From Zygnema cylindricum (taxonomy: Eukaryota > Streptophyta > Zygnematophyceae > Zygnematales > Zygnemataceae), in contig JBBHKE010001969.1 in the NCBI GenBank assembly GCA_037447655.1, positions 493,841 through 557,840 on the forward strand: 64,000 bases of DNA, read 5' to 3'. The stretch's first letter is position 1, and each line of letters begins with the position of its first letter. Under the pieces are notes generated by a model, which did no database searches, was not told the origin of the DNA, and saw only the letters and a list, made by a program, of their open reading frames with translations. Positions 1 to 11,181 of this stretch are shown piece by piece. The translations under genes were made by a program, and so were the position numbers.

Positions 1-920
1 ATTGTCGATGTGTTTTAAGATAAAGTTTGAAGATGACTTTTCTTCACGTGGCCGTGGGTCGAAAAACACAAGACGATAACATGTAGTACATTCTAAGTTT
101 GACGATGACACAAATTATACTTCTACTTTTTCAAGTTCTTCGTACGGTCGTAACTTTAGCAGTACGATGCTAAGTTTTTGAGGAAAATGACAAAAAAAAA
201 CCTTTACTTTGGCACATGAGGACATGGCCTTAAAGTGAAAGTGTCAACACAATTAGTGGCAGTCGGATTGATACTGAGGCTTCATGCGGGGTTTCCATCA
301 ATAGGGGTATCAATAATTGTATGGACACATGTACTTGTTGTTTTCGAGACCATCAAGTTGCCATCAAGTGGTGCCCCCGAACTACAGTAGCTCTTTCGTA
401 CGTGTTTTGTTTAGTGTGGTACCACATAGTCTAAAGTTTTAATATTGAATATCGTCAAAGATTTTACAAACTTGTGCAATCTGAACGTAAATTTTTTACT
501 TCACACTATGTCGCTGCAAAAATAATGTGTACTGATAATGTGTACTATACTATTGAACCCCATCGCCTTTGTTTTTTTGAACGTTTTTCATCGAGAGTTA
601 CAAGATATCTTCCGACAATTTTTTGTTGTTGTATTTTGGTAGATTCACGCCCACTTTGCCATAAGGCTCATGGCCTTTGCAACGTGTAAATGCCTCATTG
701 GTAGGTCTTCGTGGCATAAATCTATATCATCTAGGTGTAGCTACTATGCACACTCTATCTTGGTGTGATCTCTTTTAAAGATGTTAAAATTAAAAAACAA
801 TACAGTTTAGGTTCGTTAAACGTTTCCCTGGTGTGGTGTACCTTGGGTATCCTCATTTCACCGTTCGAAATGCGCCGTAAGTTCACCACTGGGAAGCCTA
901 CCGGGTATCTGGTTAGGGTT
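1..920. other. unassigned AT-rich sequence
   Basis: No coding frame here has recognisable protein motifs, and no splice-site series could be followed. Short open frames around 474-983 look like chance openings. No terminal repeats or target duplications were found, so the stretch is left unassigned. Confidence 0.5.
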
Positions 921-1003
921 TATGTGTTTAGGGTTTTCTATTCTGTGTTTTTATTTATAATATATAAACAAAAACACAAATAATATAAAACCCTAAACAC
1001 ATA
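921..1003. repeat. 83-bp near-palindrome (fold-back)
   Basis: The arm TATGTGTTTAGGGTTTT at 921-937 is perfectly complemented by 987-1003, and the inner bases pair imperfectly almost to the centre. It includes one TTTAGGG and its complement, but there is no tandem telomere array. It may be a tiny fold-back element or the relic of two inverted copies. Confidence 0.7.
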
Positions 1004-1378
1004 TATACATATATACGGGCGCGCGGTGCGGCGCGTGGCGGCGCGTCGTAAAACCAAATGATGACAAGGGGGCAAACGTGGATCTCTCACAATGCACGAA
1101 ACCAACCTCGCAAGTTCACAGAGCCCGAAAAACGCAAGATTCAGTACAAGACTAAAAGTCTTGTACCTAAAACTTAACTCGCACGAAATGAAACAAAGCA
1201 AACCTTGTACACGAAAATAAAAGTACATGCGGATGTAATACCAATGAACATAAAGGAAACAAAATGTGCAACGTGACGCCTGACTATATTGAACCACATT
1301 ACCTGAGAAGCAACATTATTACATTGCCATTGACATTAATTCACACGTTGCAAATTCTAAAACATTATTCTTTCTCCA

Positions 1379-1600
1379 AAAAATGTCAAGAGGGCAAAAT
1401 ATGAAAGGAAAAAAAGTTAAAAAATATAACGAAAAGTGAAGGTGAGGGAATTGAAAGGGAGAATGAACAGATATGAAGAAAATGAATAGAAGTTTAAATT
1501 GTTTTGACAGAGGGCAGAAAGAAAATTGAAAGGGAGAAAGGACAAAACTATAAAAATATAAAGAAAAGTAAGAGAATTGAAAGAGAGAAAGGACAGACAT
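1379..1600 (+). repeat. purine-rich degenerate tandem repeat
   Basis: The plus strand repeats variants of GAATTGAAAGGGAGAA and AAGGACAGA with irregular spacing. It is low-complexity A/G-rich DNA. The long minus-strand frames here, rich in Phe, Ser and Leu, are translations of the repeat and not a gene. Confidence 0.6.
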
Positions 1601-1919
1601 TCAAAGAAATGTTCAAAAAAATTGATTTTTAACATTTGTCACACCGCAAATTTATTGACAACATAATTTAGATTGTCTTAACATAGTAAATGATATAAAG
1701 TATGTATATAGTATTACATATAATTATTAATCATAATGTCATGATTATATTGTTGCATAGATACATGTAATATAGGGATTGTCTGGTCAACTATTTCCTA
1801 TTGATAAGATTATTGACTTATGTTTGGTTGCTGATGGTTGATGTCTTTTATACACAGTTGAGGGATTTCCTGGAGTATTATCGAGTGAGATTTAGTGTGG
1901 ATTTCTTCTATTTATACAG

Positions 1920-3614
1920 TTGGGCCAAGTTTCACGACACACACATAGTCATTGATGAAGAAACTATAGAACCTTATGTGAAAGCAAAAATGGCTTCAGT
2001 TACAAGCATTCGAGGATTCAGCATACATGAAATAAAACTTCATGCACAGGTTTGACTTTTGTTGACTTTTTCCTTATTACGACAGATTTGACATTTTTTG
2101 ACTTTTTTGACTTTTTGTCCATTTTGACGGGTTTGACTTTTGTTGGAACTTTTTCCATTATGACAGGTTTGACTGATATTGACTTTTTCCCCATTACGAC
2201 GGTTTTGACTTTTCTTGACTTTTTCCCATTTTGATAGGTTTGTCTGAATCCCAAGAAAATTTCAGCAAAGCTTGTTAGCAAGTTGTAACTTTTAAAGTAA
2301 AGGGCAGATTTATGCTATAGAACTTGAAAAAAAAAACATTAACTTAAAAAGAAGAAAGAGAAAAAAACACCTTCATCTTTTTAAAGCACAAGGCTCTACT
2401 TGGTTCACCAATCGGCACAACGTAATTTTTTTTTAAACATTTGAATAAAAAAAGAACATGCACATCGACCAAGTATCCAACTATTCCATTTAACTGAATT
2501 CCGATATTATCTCAATTATAGATTTGTTCAATTGACTTCTATTTCGACATAGGCAGAAAAACTCTCACAGTTTTATGTTTTTTTGTGAGAGAAAATGCCT
2601 AAAGTAATTATTGAAATAAAATAAGATTTATATAAATATTATAATCAATTCAAATTTTCTTTTTCCAGCTTTTGACCATATCTCATCAATGAGGTAAAAA
2701 TAAAATTAGATTCCCTGGAATGGCATTCCATCTCCTTACTTGGACAAAATGAGACAAAAATTTTCTTGAAATGGAGGGGGAGGGGGGGGGGAGGGGAGGG
2801 GGAGGGGGGGGGAGGGGGGAGGGGGTGAGGGGGGCGGGGGAGGGGAAGGGGCAAGAGGGAGAGAGCGAGGGGAGGGAGAGAGTGAGAGAGGAGAGAGGAG
2901 AGAGCATAAAGCGTGGCCGGTGTTTCAGAAATTTTAAAAAGAAAGGGAGAGGGTTTTCTACAGGTTTTGTCCATTGCCGATTGTACTTATCGATCACGAC
3001 TGGAATCAAAATGGATTTTATTCGGCGATATAGATGAGTAATAATTCCCAAAACATAAAATTTCAACTCCCTCTTCCCTTCTTCTCATCTCTCTCTCCCT
3101 CTCTCTCCCTCTCTCCCTCCCTCCCTCTCTCCCTAGTTCCACGTTCTCCCTCCCTCGCGCTCTCGCTCTCTCCCTCACTCTTCCTCTCTCTCCCTCTCTT
3201 CCTCTCTCTCCCTCTCTCTCTCTCTCCCTCTCCCTCTCCCCCCCTCTCTCTCCCTCTCTCTCCCTCTCCCTCTCCCCCCCTCTCTCTCTTTGTCTCCTCT
3301 CTCCCTCCCTCTCCCTCTCTCCCCCACTGTCTCCCTCTCTCCCTCTCTCTCCCTCTCTCCCTTTCTCTCCCTCTCTCTCTCTCTCCATCTCTTCCTTTCT
3401 TATAAAATATGGATTCGACAAATTTCTTAAGTCAAATTTGATTTCACGATTTGTTATATTGGAAAATAAGCTATTAAAAAACCCTCAAAAGTTAACTTTA
3501 AGTGGAGATGGAAGTTTTTCACATAATTTAGTGGTTATAATTCTTATAAAGTGTTAATGCCAGTATTTCACTAACTTTGATAAAGATGGGCGGTATAGTT
3601 GTATAACAAACAGA

Positions 3615-3653
<39 letters not shown>

Positions 3654-5381
3654 CAAGTAATAACAAGGTTATGGCTCTTGAAAAATGGAATTGTCACTTA
3701 CAAATTATGATCGTTCTTACATTTTTCAAGCATTACATGATTCAAAAATATTTCTAACAGGGCAAATAAGTTCAGAAAAAATAAAATATCAACATATTTT
3801 TATGACGTGTGGTCCCGAAAACAAAATGTATCTTGACAAATAAATGTTTTTGATAGTGTTGGACCTTGTATACTAAAAACTTACACGTGGATACCAGTTC
3901 TTACAATTTTCCATACATACTTTTGAAGTTAGAGCAAAAGTCCGTAGTATCCACAATATATAGGCTTTTAGATATTTTTGGCCTATTCCCATTTCTTATG
4001 TAAAAAACAAGCTTATAAGCAATCTTATATATATTTTTTATGTACCAATCATGCATGTCCTAAAGAATCTAAACCAAAGTCTTAATTCTCTCCTCCTCTC
4101 TCCTCTCATCCTCAGTACTAAGCCTTAAGTTCTCTCTTCTCCTCTCTTCCCTCTCCTCTATATACTAAACCTTAATTCTCTCCCTTCTTCTCTCCTTCCT
4201 TCTCTCTCCTCTCATTTTCTCCTCATTCTCTTCTCTCTATCCTAACTCCCATCTCTTTCTCCCTGCTCTGTCTCTCCTCTTTCCTTCATTCTCTTGCCTT
4301 GTCTCTCCTCTCTCCTTCTTGTCTCTCCTCTCTCCTTCATCCTTCTCTCCTCCCAGGTACTTTGACCCTGTTCCTCCCAACACACTAGAAAGTTTGTTAT
4401 CCAAGTATTCAAACCAAGCTTGGTTAAGCCATCAAGCCTATCAATGGAATATTACTATGTGCACATCTGGACCCAATGACTTTATTGTAGGGAGAATGAT
4501 TGTTCGAGATAAGAGTCCATTCGGGAGATCACTTAAATTGGGAGGAAGAGGACATCGAAAAATTTTTGTGAATCCACGAATGGTACGTGTTTTTAAAAAA
4601 GAGGGAGGGTTTTTTAGGGTTTTGCAGGCTTTTTAAGGTTTTTTAGTGCTTCTTGATTCACCAGATGAGGTCGTTTATACACTGCTTTACTCCAAAGTAG
4701 GTACATTTTTCAACGGCAAATACTATGATAGAGAAATTTAGTCCAAGTTAATTTCCAATTGTTGTACTCTTTACCGTAAATAGTGTGGAATGTGTTGACA
4801 ATTTAATCTGAATAATCATTGCTTATGAGGAATTTATGTTCTAAACTGTGAACTATATGATCTAAACATTATGCATTATGTACTGAAGTTTTTAACAAGC
4901 CGTTTTATTTTATTTATTTCCTAAATAGTGTAGACTAACAGCGTTAAAGGATTTAGGTTTTATCTTCCGGTATTTCTTTCCACGTACATTCCTTGATGTA
5001 TCTGAACTCATACTTCAACAAGTGATGGTGATGGTTTTTTTATGGTTTTTTCAGAGTTTTTTATATATGTATGTATATGTATATGTATGTATATGTATAT
5101 GTATATATATGTATATATATGTATAAATATGTATATATATGTGTATATATATGTATATATATGTATATATGTGTATATATATGTATATATATATGTATAT
5201 ATATATGTATATATATATGTATATATATGAATATATGTATATATATGTGTATATATGTATATATGTATATATATATATAAAATGAATCTATGTGCAATAC
5301 ATATATATTATACATCTATCCATGCATATACATGTACTGAATATTATATATATATGTATAATACATGTATATGTATACATA

Positions 5382-5433
<52 letters not shown>

Positions 5434-7538
5434 TAGATATTATAATGTGTTATGTGTGTTATTTCATAGGGTATTACTAAGGTTTTCTTAAGGGTTATAA
5501 GAGTTCTTTAGGGTTTTCAGGGTTTCATTATGTATATCTTTATATATATTATTGCACGTTTTTAGATTTTAGATTTTTGTTATTTTTATTTGTGTATATA
5601 GACACACACACATATGTATGTTATACATATACTAACTTTTTTACTTTTATATATGTTTGTGTGGGAAGGTGGACTTCCCTAGTATTCATGGAGTGTTCCA
5701 TGGGCCGAAAGGAATAGATCTCAATCCGTTCCACGAAGCTCGACACAACCATTATCACGGCTTGGGAGCGATGAAGTTTGATAAAGAAGTCTGTAAATTC
5801 GTTGCAAACAGAAAAAGGAAAAATGAAATGTTGGATACAAGAATGAGCGACATTATACGCCTTGTTAGAAAATGTCCTTTGGGGAGTCCAAAGGTATGCG
5901 ATTCCTTTTTTTTCTTTGTTTGTTCATACGTTTGTTTCCTTTTTCGTTCAACCGATTCGATTTGGAAAGTAACATTGTAACCTCACCATTATTAGTGTGG
6001 GTTATGTGTGTAGACTTTTGGGACGGTGTTACTGTTGCTAATCCACACTATTATCGATACGGGTTTTATCGTAGCCGTCCCACTTCGGTGAATTTTTGAA
6101 AAAAGAAAAACGGGATTTTTTTTTGGAACTTTTGAATCGAATTTCGAATATTTGAATATTCAAATTGAAAGTTGAATATAATAACTAGTGTTGGGTATCG
6201 GGTAAAATCATATTGCGATATTCTCGATATTCGATGTATTGAATATCGATCGGTCAGACTTCTCGATATATCATACCGAGACCAATATAAATTATCGCAA
6301 TATATTTCGCGATATATAGTTCTTTTTAAATTTAATATTTCATATAATATGTTATTTTATCGAAAACTAAAAATTGTCTGATACCGTGATGCGCCACGTA
6401 CAACGTGAATTTTGTTCCGTTACTTCAAGGTTGACGCCGCAAAATGTAACCAAAGAAAAAATACTAATTCATATAGTTACTTATTTAGTACGTACAAAAG
6501 TTCACGTACGAAAAGTTCACGTACGAAAAGTTCACACTAATTTAGTCAAGAGATGATCTGATAAAAAAAAAGTTGCAGACTGTTTGTTTCAGCCAAGAAT
6601 TATATAGTTTTTTTGAAGTGTAAAAAATGTGAATTTATATTATTATTGTTGTATGATTAGTGGTGTAATTTGGAATAGCACTAGCTAGTACTACCAGCAG
6701 CAGTAGCACTAGTACTGGCTGCAGCGGTATCTAGTACTACCAGCAGCAGTAGCACTAGTACTGGCTGCAGCGGTAGCTAGTACTACCACTTGCAGTAGCA
6801 CTAGTACTGGCAGCAGCAGTAGCTAGTACTACCAGCTGCAGTAGCACAAGTACTGGCTGCAGCAGTAGCTAGTATTACCAGCTGCAGTAGCACTAGTACT
6901 GGCAGCAGCAGTAGCTAGTATTACCAGCTGCAACACCACTAGTACTAGCAGCAGCACTAGTACTAGCAGCAGTAGCAAGAATAGTTATAAAAATACATAA
7001 AAAGACCTTTGATATATCGGCGATGTATCGGCCAAATATCGCGATATTTAGCTTTTCGATATATTGAAGCGATGTATCGATTACCGGGTACCTAGAATTC
7101 GATACATATCAAATATCGGCAAGTGGTCCTCGATACCCAACACTAATAATAACAATGCAAAGTGGAATACTCGCGTTATTTGGTATTGATCACCTTTTCG
7201 GAATTTGCATCCATAAATTAGTGATGGGATGAATGTGAAATGTTCCCACGACACAACGAACTGATAAAATGTAAAATGATAATTTTTCTTTAGTACTTTC
7301 TTGGTTTCAAACAACATTGTACGATAAATGACTTTCATATCTTATAAATAATGCATTTAAATGTTTATTATATTTGTTATGTAACAATTGGTGTCGAGTT
7401 CCAAGATTTGCCTTTTATTTTGATAGTGTGTGTTTTTCAAATCCTCTATCCTGACTTTTATTTTTGAATCCACTCTTGATTTTCTTGATTCAGGATTGTT
7501 TTAAGAGGCAATTGGAATTGGCCGGAGGACACCTGTAA
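1920..7538 (+). CDS. candidate five-exon host gene, unknown function (5' end not found)
   Basis: Five exons join with GT-AG borders and one open frame. Exon 1 is about 1920-2049 (acceptor TATACAG, donor CAG/GTTTGA). Exon 2 is 2238-2281, exon 3 is 4357-4582 (donor ATG/GTACGT), exon 4 is 5669-5893 (donor AAG/GTATGC), and exon 5 is 7494-7538, ending in TAA. All four junction phases agree: a split AAG codon between exons 2 and 3, phase 0 elsewhere. Readable landmarks are [13 protein letters not shown] in exon 1, [12 protein letters not shown] and [13 protein letters not shown] in exon 3, and [13 protein letters not shown] plus a Lys/Arg-rich NRKRKNEM segment in exon 4. I do not recognise the family. 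No transmembrane segment is evident. The start codon and upstream exons are not identified; the open frame before 1920 could be coding or intron. The introns hold microsatellites and, in intron 4, a MITE. Exon 2 is short and its donor (AA/GTTGTA) is weak, so it is the least secure part. Confidence 0.5.
2050..2237 (+). repeat. 36-bp minisatellite forming an entire short intron
   Basis: About five units of roughly 36 bp (one expanded) run from GTTTGACTTTTG to TTTTGATAG. Units begin with variants of GTTTGACTTT and end in GACAG, GACGG or GATAG, so several unit junctions recreate AG/GT. The proposed intron begins at the first unit and ends with the last. Confidence 0.65.
2773..2906 (+). repeat. 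G-run tract with G-quadruplex potential
   Basis: Repeated runs of four to ten G separated by single A bases, grading into GAGAGA. The plus strand has many possible G-quadruplex registers. It lies inside intron 2 of the candidate host gene. Gly/Glu/Arg and Pro/Ser frames across it are artefacts of composition. Confidence 0.85.
3064..3400 (+). repeat. CTCTCC polypyrimidine tract
   Basis: About 340 bp of CTCTCC, CCCTCT and similar, almost pure pyrimidine on the plus strand. With the G-rich tract upstream, intron 2 carries purine- and pyrimidine-rich blocks on opposite strands that could pair in RNA or form triplex DNA. Confidence 0.9.
3621..3649. repeat. (AT)n microsatellite
   Basis: A pure AT dinucleotide run following an A-tract, in intron 2 of the candidate host gene. 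Confidence 0.9.
4084..4350 (+). repeat. CTCTCT/CTTCTC-rich polypyrimidine tract
   Basis: Imperfect CT-rich repeats that run directly into the exon 3 acceptor CTCCCAG at 4350-4356, acting as an exceptionally long polypyrimidine tract for that splice site. Confidence 0.8.
5062..5431. repeat. TATATG / (AT)n microsatellite cluster
   Basis: Long TATATG and TATGTA runs to about 5280, then a pure AT run at about 5376-5431, separated by a mixed stretch. It lies in intron 3 of the candidate host gene. Met/Tyr/Ile frames over it are spurious. Confidence 0.9.
6186..7145. mobile_element. hAT-type non-autonomous element (family A, copy 1)
   Basis: Ends are TAGTGTTGGGTATCG and its exact complement, flanked by an identical 8-bp duplication ATAATAAC (6178-6185 and 7146-7153). 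The TAGTG terminus and 8-bp duplication are hAT hallmarks. The 960 bp have no transposase. Subterminal DNA is dense in TATCG/CGATA motifs in both orientations, as is usual for transposase binding regions. It lies in intron 4 of the candidate host gene. Confidence 0.9.
6676..6972 (+). repeat. GCAGCAGTAGCACTAGTACT minisatellite inside family A element
   Basis: About five tandem units of roughly 57 bp built from AGCAGCAGTAGC, ACTAGTACTGG and CTAGTACTACCAG. Related fragments (TACTGCTGCTGCCAGCTGG) occur in the family A copy at 12,151, so the array is ancestral to the family and has expanded here. Confidence 0.85.
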
Positions 7539-7939
7539 ATCCTACTTAATTTTAATTCATTTTATTTTATTTTAGAACACACATTGCGACCTTTTTCTGT
7601 CCGACAATAATAAGAATGGAGTTTTATAGCAATTGTAAAACAGTTTATAACAATTTTAGTTTACGTTAAGCAAATCTAGAACAGTTTAGAGCAATTTTAG
7701 GAAAATCAACCTTCGTTAGATTTTCTGTTAGGTCGGGATTAGTCCTTACCACAAATTATTGAATTTTGTACAAGTACCAAACAAAGACTTTGAACATTTT
7801 TCTTTCATTTGTAAAACTGTTTTTTCAGGTTGACATTTTATCAAAGCAAAATAGGTTTTAGGTCAAATCCCGTCGCTTCCATTACACACGCTCGTAATCC
7901 AATCATTGAGCTTTTCCGGGTCTATATTTTACTTGTACA

Positions 7940-8340
7940 CCGTGGTATCGCTATTAGTGTTAATGTTTTTTATGCCACTCAAAACATCATTTTCCGTACA
8001 CGCTTGTTAGATTGTGGATCTGACGGTTGCAATTGAAAGCCAAGTTTCTCACCTTATTGACGCTCTCCGTGTGAAAAATCGCACAAGTGTGTACATAGAA
8101 AAGATGTCTTAGGTGTCTTAAAAATTATTAACACTAATAGCGATGCACTGTTGTATACCGTGTACGGCTATTAGTGTTCATATATTTTTCGCCATTTAAA
8201 ACAACTTCTTTTTTGTAAGCACTTTTCAACCAGTTTCGTTTGGAAGTTAGACCACTCTTCTTCGAAATCAAAAATTGGACAGGTGTGCACAGAGAAAATA
8301 TGTTATAAGCGGTGAAAGGGTTTTTTAAAAACCTGTTTTT
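7940..8340. repeat. two tandem copies of a dispersed repeat (family E)
   Basis: Two diverged direct copies share GTAYACCGTG, then GCTATTAGTGTT, then TTTTTNNGCC and, later, a GTGTNCAYAGA motif. The first copy is bounded by ATCGCTATTAGTGTTAAT (from 7947) and its complement ending at 8144, so it also has MITE-like inverted ends. A third copy lies near 55,609. No target duplication was found. Confidence 0.6.
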
Positions 8341-8512
8341 CTTGTTTTTTTTTTCATTTTGTTGGTATTCGCCACACGGCTTGTTATATGTGGATAAAAG
8401 AATGGCCTCAGTCATCCGTACAAGTCATCTCGCGAATCTACTATCAAACGAGCCACTTTGCGGCCCAATGGGCCGAAACCCTATGGACTGACCCCCGTCA
8501 GGTCCAAAATAC

Positions 8513-8775
8513 TGGTGTTGTGTATCAGTAATTTCCAATCGCGATTTTTCCGATTTTATCGGATATCGGACAGTAAACGGGGTCGACAAATCACTTCAGG
8601 ACCAACAAATAATTTAGCGATATACCGGGGAGTAGGGGTTTTCAAAAGTTTTTTCACAATCCATTCTGTACAATAATACGTACAAAAATGAAGGATGGAA
8701 CAAGTGTGAAGTTATCGAGATAATTATCGTTATCTGTAATCCATAACGATATATCGGTTATGCATCACGATGATT
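8513..8775. mobile_element. truncated family A' hAT-type element
   Basis: The left end TGGTGTTGTGTATCAGTAA matches the complete element at 9,879, followed by the same ATCGG/CGATA-rich interior. A clean right terminus and target duplication are missing, so the boundaries are approximate. Confidence 0.5.
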
Positions 8776-8817
8776 TCTTTACCACTATAGCAAATTAATT
8801 TATTGACTATTGGTAGA

Positions 8818-8990
8818 CAGAGGTCGCAAACTGTTATCCAAAACCGTAACCGACCGTTAGCCGACCGCCCGCGTCGGATCCGGAACGGATTCGTGTGCCA
8901 AATTTGGGGGGCCGGGCGGATTCAGGCGGGTAATTCACAAAAAAAAAAAAAAAATCGGTTACGGTCGGGTTAGCAAAAAACGAAAAAAAA
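8818..8990 (+). repeat. family B repeat (CAGAGGTCGCAAA end)
   Basis: Starts with CAGAGGTCGCAAACTG and contains GTCGGATCCGGAACGGATTC and CCAAATTTGGGG, then a poly-A run. The complement occurs at 13,655-13,876. The CAGAG terminus suggests a DNA transposon end, but no matching opposite end or target duplication is visible. Confidence 0.55.
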
Positions 8991-9108
8991 ATGAAGGTTC
9001 TGTACTGTCCATACTATCCAGCATTATTGCACATAGTACTCTCGATATTGTGGAAGTACGTGACGTCATGATTAGCGTCACATTTCGATTCTGTACTTGT
9101 TCGGATAT

Positions 9109-9411
9109 GGGCGGGAATGGTTAGTCGCGGGGAATCGAGTTTCGGTTAAACTTTGATTTTTGTAAAAGCTTATCGGGTAACAGGTAACATTTTAGGAGCG
9201 TGACATAACCCAGTCAATCGTCAGGCAGAGGTCGCAAAAGTCAAAATTTTAGATAACCGAAACCGACCTTTTTTTTTTTCAAAATCTGAGTACCCCACGC
9301 CCGACTGCGTTATGTCACGCTCCAAAATTGTTAACCGTTACCCGAAACCCGTTTACAATAAAAAAAGTTAACCGAAACTCGATATCTCGCGACTACCCGT
9401 ACTTGCCTGTA
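9109..9411. repeat. large inverted repeat enclosing a family B end
   Basis: The arm at about 9109-9219 (with AATCGAGTTTCGGTTAA and AGCGTGACATAAC) is complemented by about 9307-9411. The roughly 90-bp loop starts with CAGAGGTCGCAAAAGTC at 9226 and ends in GTACCCCACGCCC. This could be a fold-back transposon or two B-type elements inserted head to head. Confidence 0.65.
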
Positions 9412-9878
9412 CCTGAAAAAGTACAAAATTACAACACTCATTGTTATTAGCGGTAAGCATTTATTAGTGTTAATGAAAAATTATGATTAATAATACTATT
9501 TAATACAAGGAGACGTGGCAGGTTGTAGTCCAAGTCCTTAAATAATGTTGTTAACTCTATTTTGTGATTTTTGGCTATAAATAGTAGCGACTTGTTTACA
9601 CAAATAACAATGAGCGGTGAAGTGGTACATCTCCCTTTGCAAAAAAACAGTTTGTGTACCTCTTCTTTTTACTATTTTGTCCTTTTGCAATCTGTCTTGA
9701 CGAACATTTTTTTTCCTCAACAGTCACCTTACTCAAGAGATTTTTTCCTAATTTTGCGTGTAACTCTCAGATTAATGTTTAAGCTCTTATTTTATTGTTT
9801 ATTCTCTCCCAAATCTAAATTTTTCGCTACATTTTTGGTCGGTTTTTCTTTCGACTATGATACTATGTTATGAAGTAT

Positions 9879-10748
9879 TAGTGTTGTGTATCAGTAAAAA
9901 ACTTATCGCGATAACACCGATACCGATAGTTATCCGTTATCGAACGGTTACCGATATATCGGTCCGAGGCCAACAAATTCCATATCGGCGATAACTATAA
10001 AAATATATAGTACGCATACTATAGTACCTTATTAAATACCGTATTATACTATTTACATTATATAGCGTGTCATGCCACGTGTACGATTCTGTTCCGTAAC
10101 TATTAACTGAAAATTATTACGGACAACGCAGCACAGAAAACGTTGGCCGGTTAACTGTACAAAAAAAATTTACGGCGACGTACGGAATTTACAGACAAAC
10201 TGGTGAACATGGAACGAAAAAAGGACGGCGGACACAAAGTACAACAGACGCAAAATAATATTCTGCGAGCCGCCGGAATCGAACGGACGACTTGGAATGA
10301 AAAAGTACGAGCGGACGGCCAGCGTGAGCCCGGAATGGCTCTTTTAGCAACTTATGCCAAATAAGCTGACAGATTGACACGTGGCAGGTGTATAGTAGAT
10401 CCCAAGGAATAAGGGACAAAGCCATGGCGTCGGATGTGAAAGGTACATCGTTTATATTGGATCCGTACCAAAACCGTACAGACGTCATGGCGACTATTGT
10501 ACTTTCTGCACGTCCGGGGAATAAGACGTACAGCTGAGTGTACATACCGTACATTTATCTGTACGGCCCGTACATTTATCTCCGATAGTTATCATTATCG
10601 GTGTTATCGCCGAAAAGTACCTGATATTATCGGTTACTTATCGGCGATAAGACCGATAGCGATATATCGAGCCAATATATCGATTATCGGGAACCCGAAA
10701 AAAGGTCCATATCGGTTATCGGTAAATGCTTACCGATACACAACACTA
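9879..10748. mobile_element. hAT-type non-autonomous element (family A')
   Basis: Ends TAGTGTTGTGTATCAG and the near-complement TACCGATACACAACACTA, flanked by TGAAGTAT (9871-9878) and TGAATTAT (10749-10756), an 8-bp duplication with one mismatch. The 870-bp interior is rich in TATCGG/CCGATA. Open frames inside show no transposase motifs. A related but distinct family from A. Confidence 0.85.
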
Positions 10749-10756
10749 TGAATTAT

Positions 10757-11180
10757 GCAAAAAAAGTAAAGTTTTTATTATGTATGCTTAAAAAAACATC
10801 TTAGTTTTTCACATGGAAAAAATCAATTAGCAAAAAACACATTCTGATAGGCAAAAAAAAAAAAAAACAAATTTGTAATAACAAATATAGAAATAAACAA
10901 ATCACATCAAAGAAATCCTCGTCCTATTTTCGGCTATATTATACAAATTCTCAACCTCAAACTTAAAAATTACACAAAATCTATAAATCTAAATTTGGTA
11001 TAAATACTACGTTTTTAAAAGTAAGCATTCAGGTTTAAAAAAAAAAAGATAAACACTACAAATATTGTGAAATACAACAAAAATTTCAAAGAAGAAAAAA
11101 ACAATATAACTAATACTAAAAAAAAACAATAACTAGAAAACAAAACAAAACAAGAAACTATGCGTTTAAAATATCTTGGT
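10757..11180. other. A-rich unassigned sequence
   Basis: Strongly A-rich plus strand (runs of AAAAAACA). It lies directly 3' of the hAT transposase remnant on the minus strand and may be that element's decayed 3' region. No gene or repeat end was seen. Confidence 0.4.
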
Positions 11181-11181
11181 T

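Noticed and set aside
921-1003. Interstitial telomere repeats (TTTAGGG)
   Set aside because: Only one TTTAGGG per arm, not a tandem array. The TTTAGGG-like repeats at 47,815-47,910 are part of a longer GCAGATTTAGGGTTTGGG unit.
2645-3421. Long overlapping frames on both strands (Pro/Ser/Leu, Gly/Glu/Arg-rich)
   Set aside because: They are translations of G-run and CTCTCC tracts; openness reflects low complexity.
5042-5491. Met/Tyr/Ile-repeat open frames
   Set aside because: Pure TATATG/AT microsatellite translation on both strands.
10189-10554. 121-codon minus-strand frame as a gene
   Set aside because: It lies wholly inside the A' MITE, has no motif, and overlaps other chance frames.
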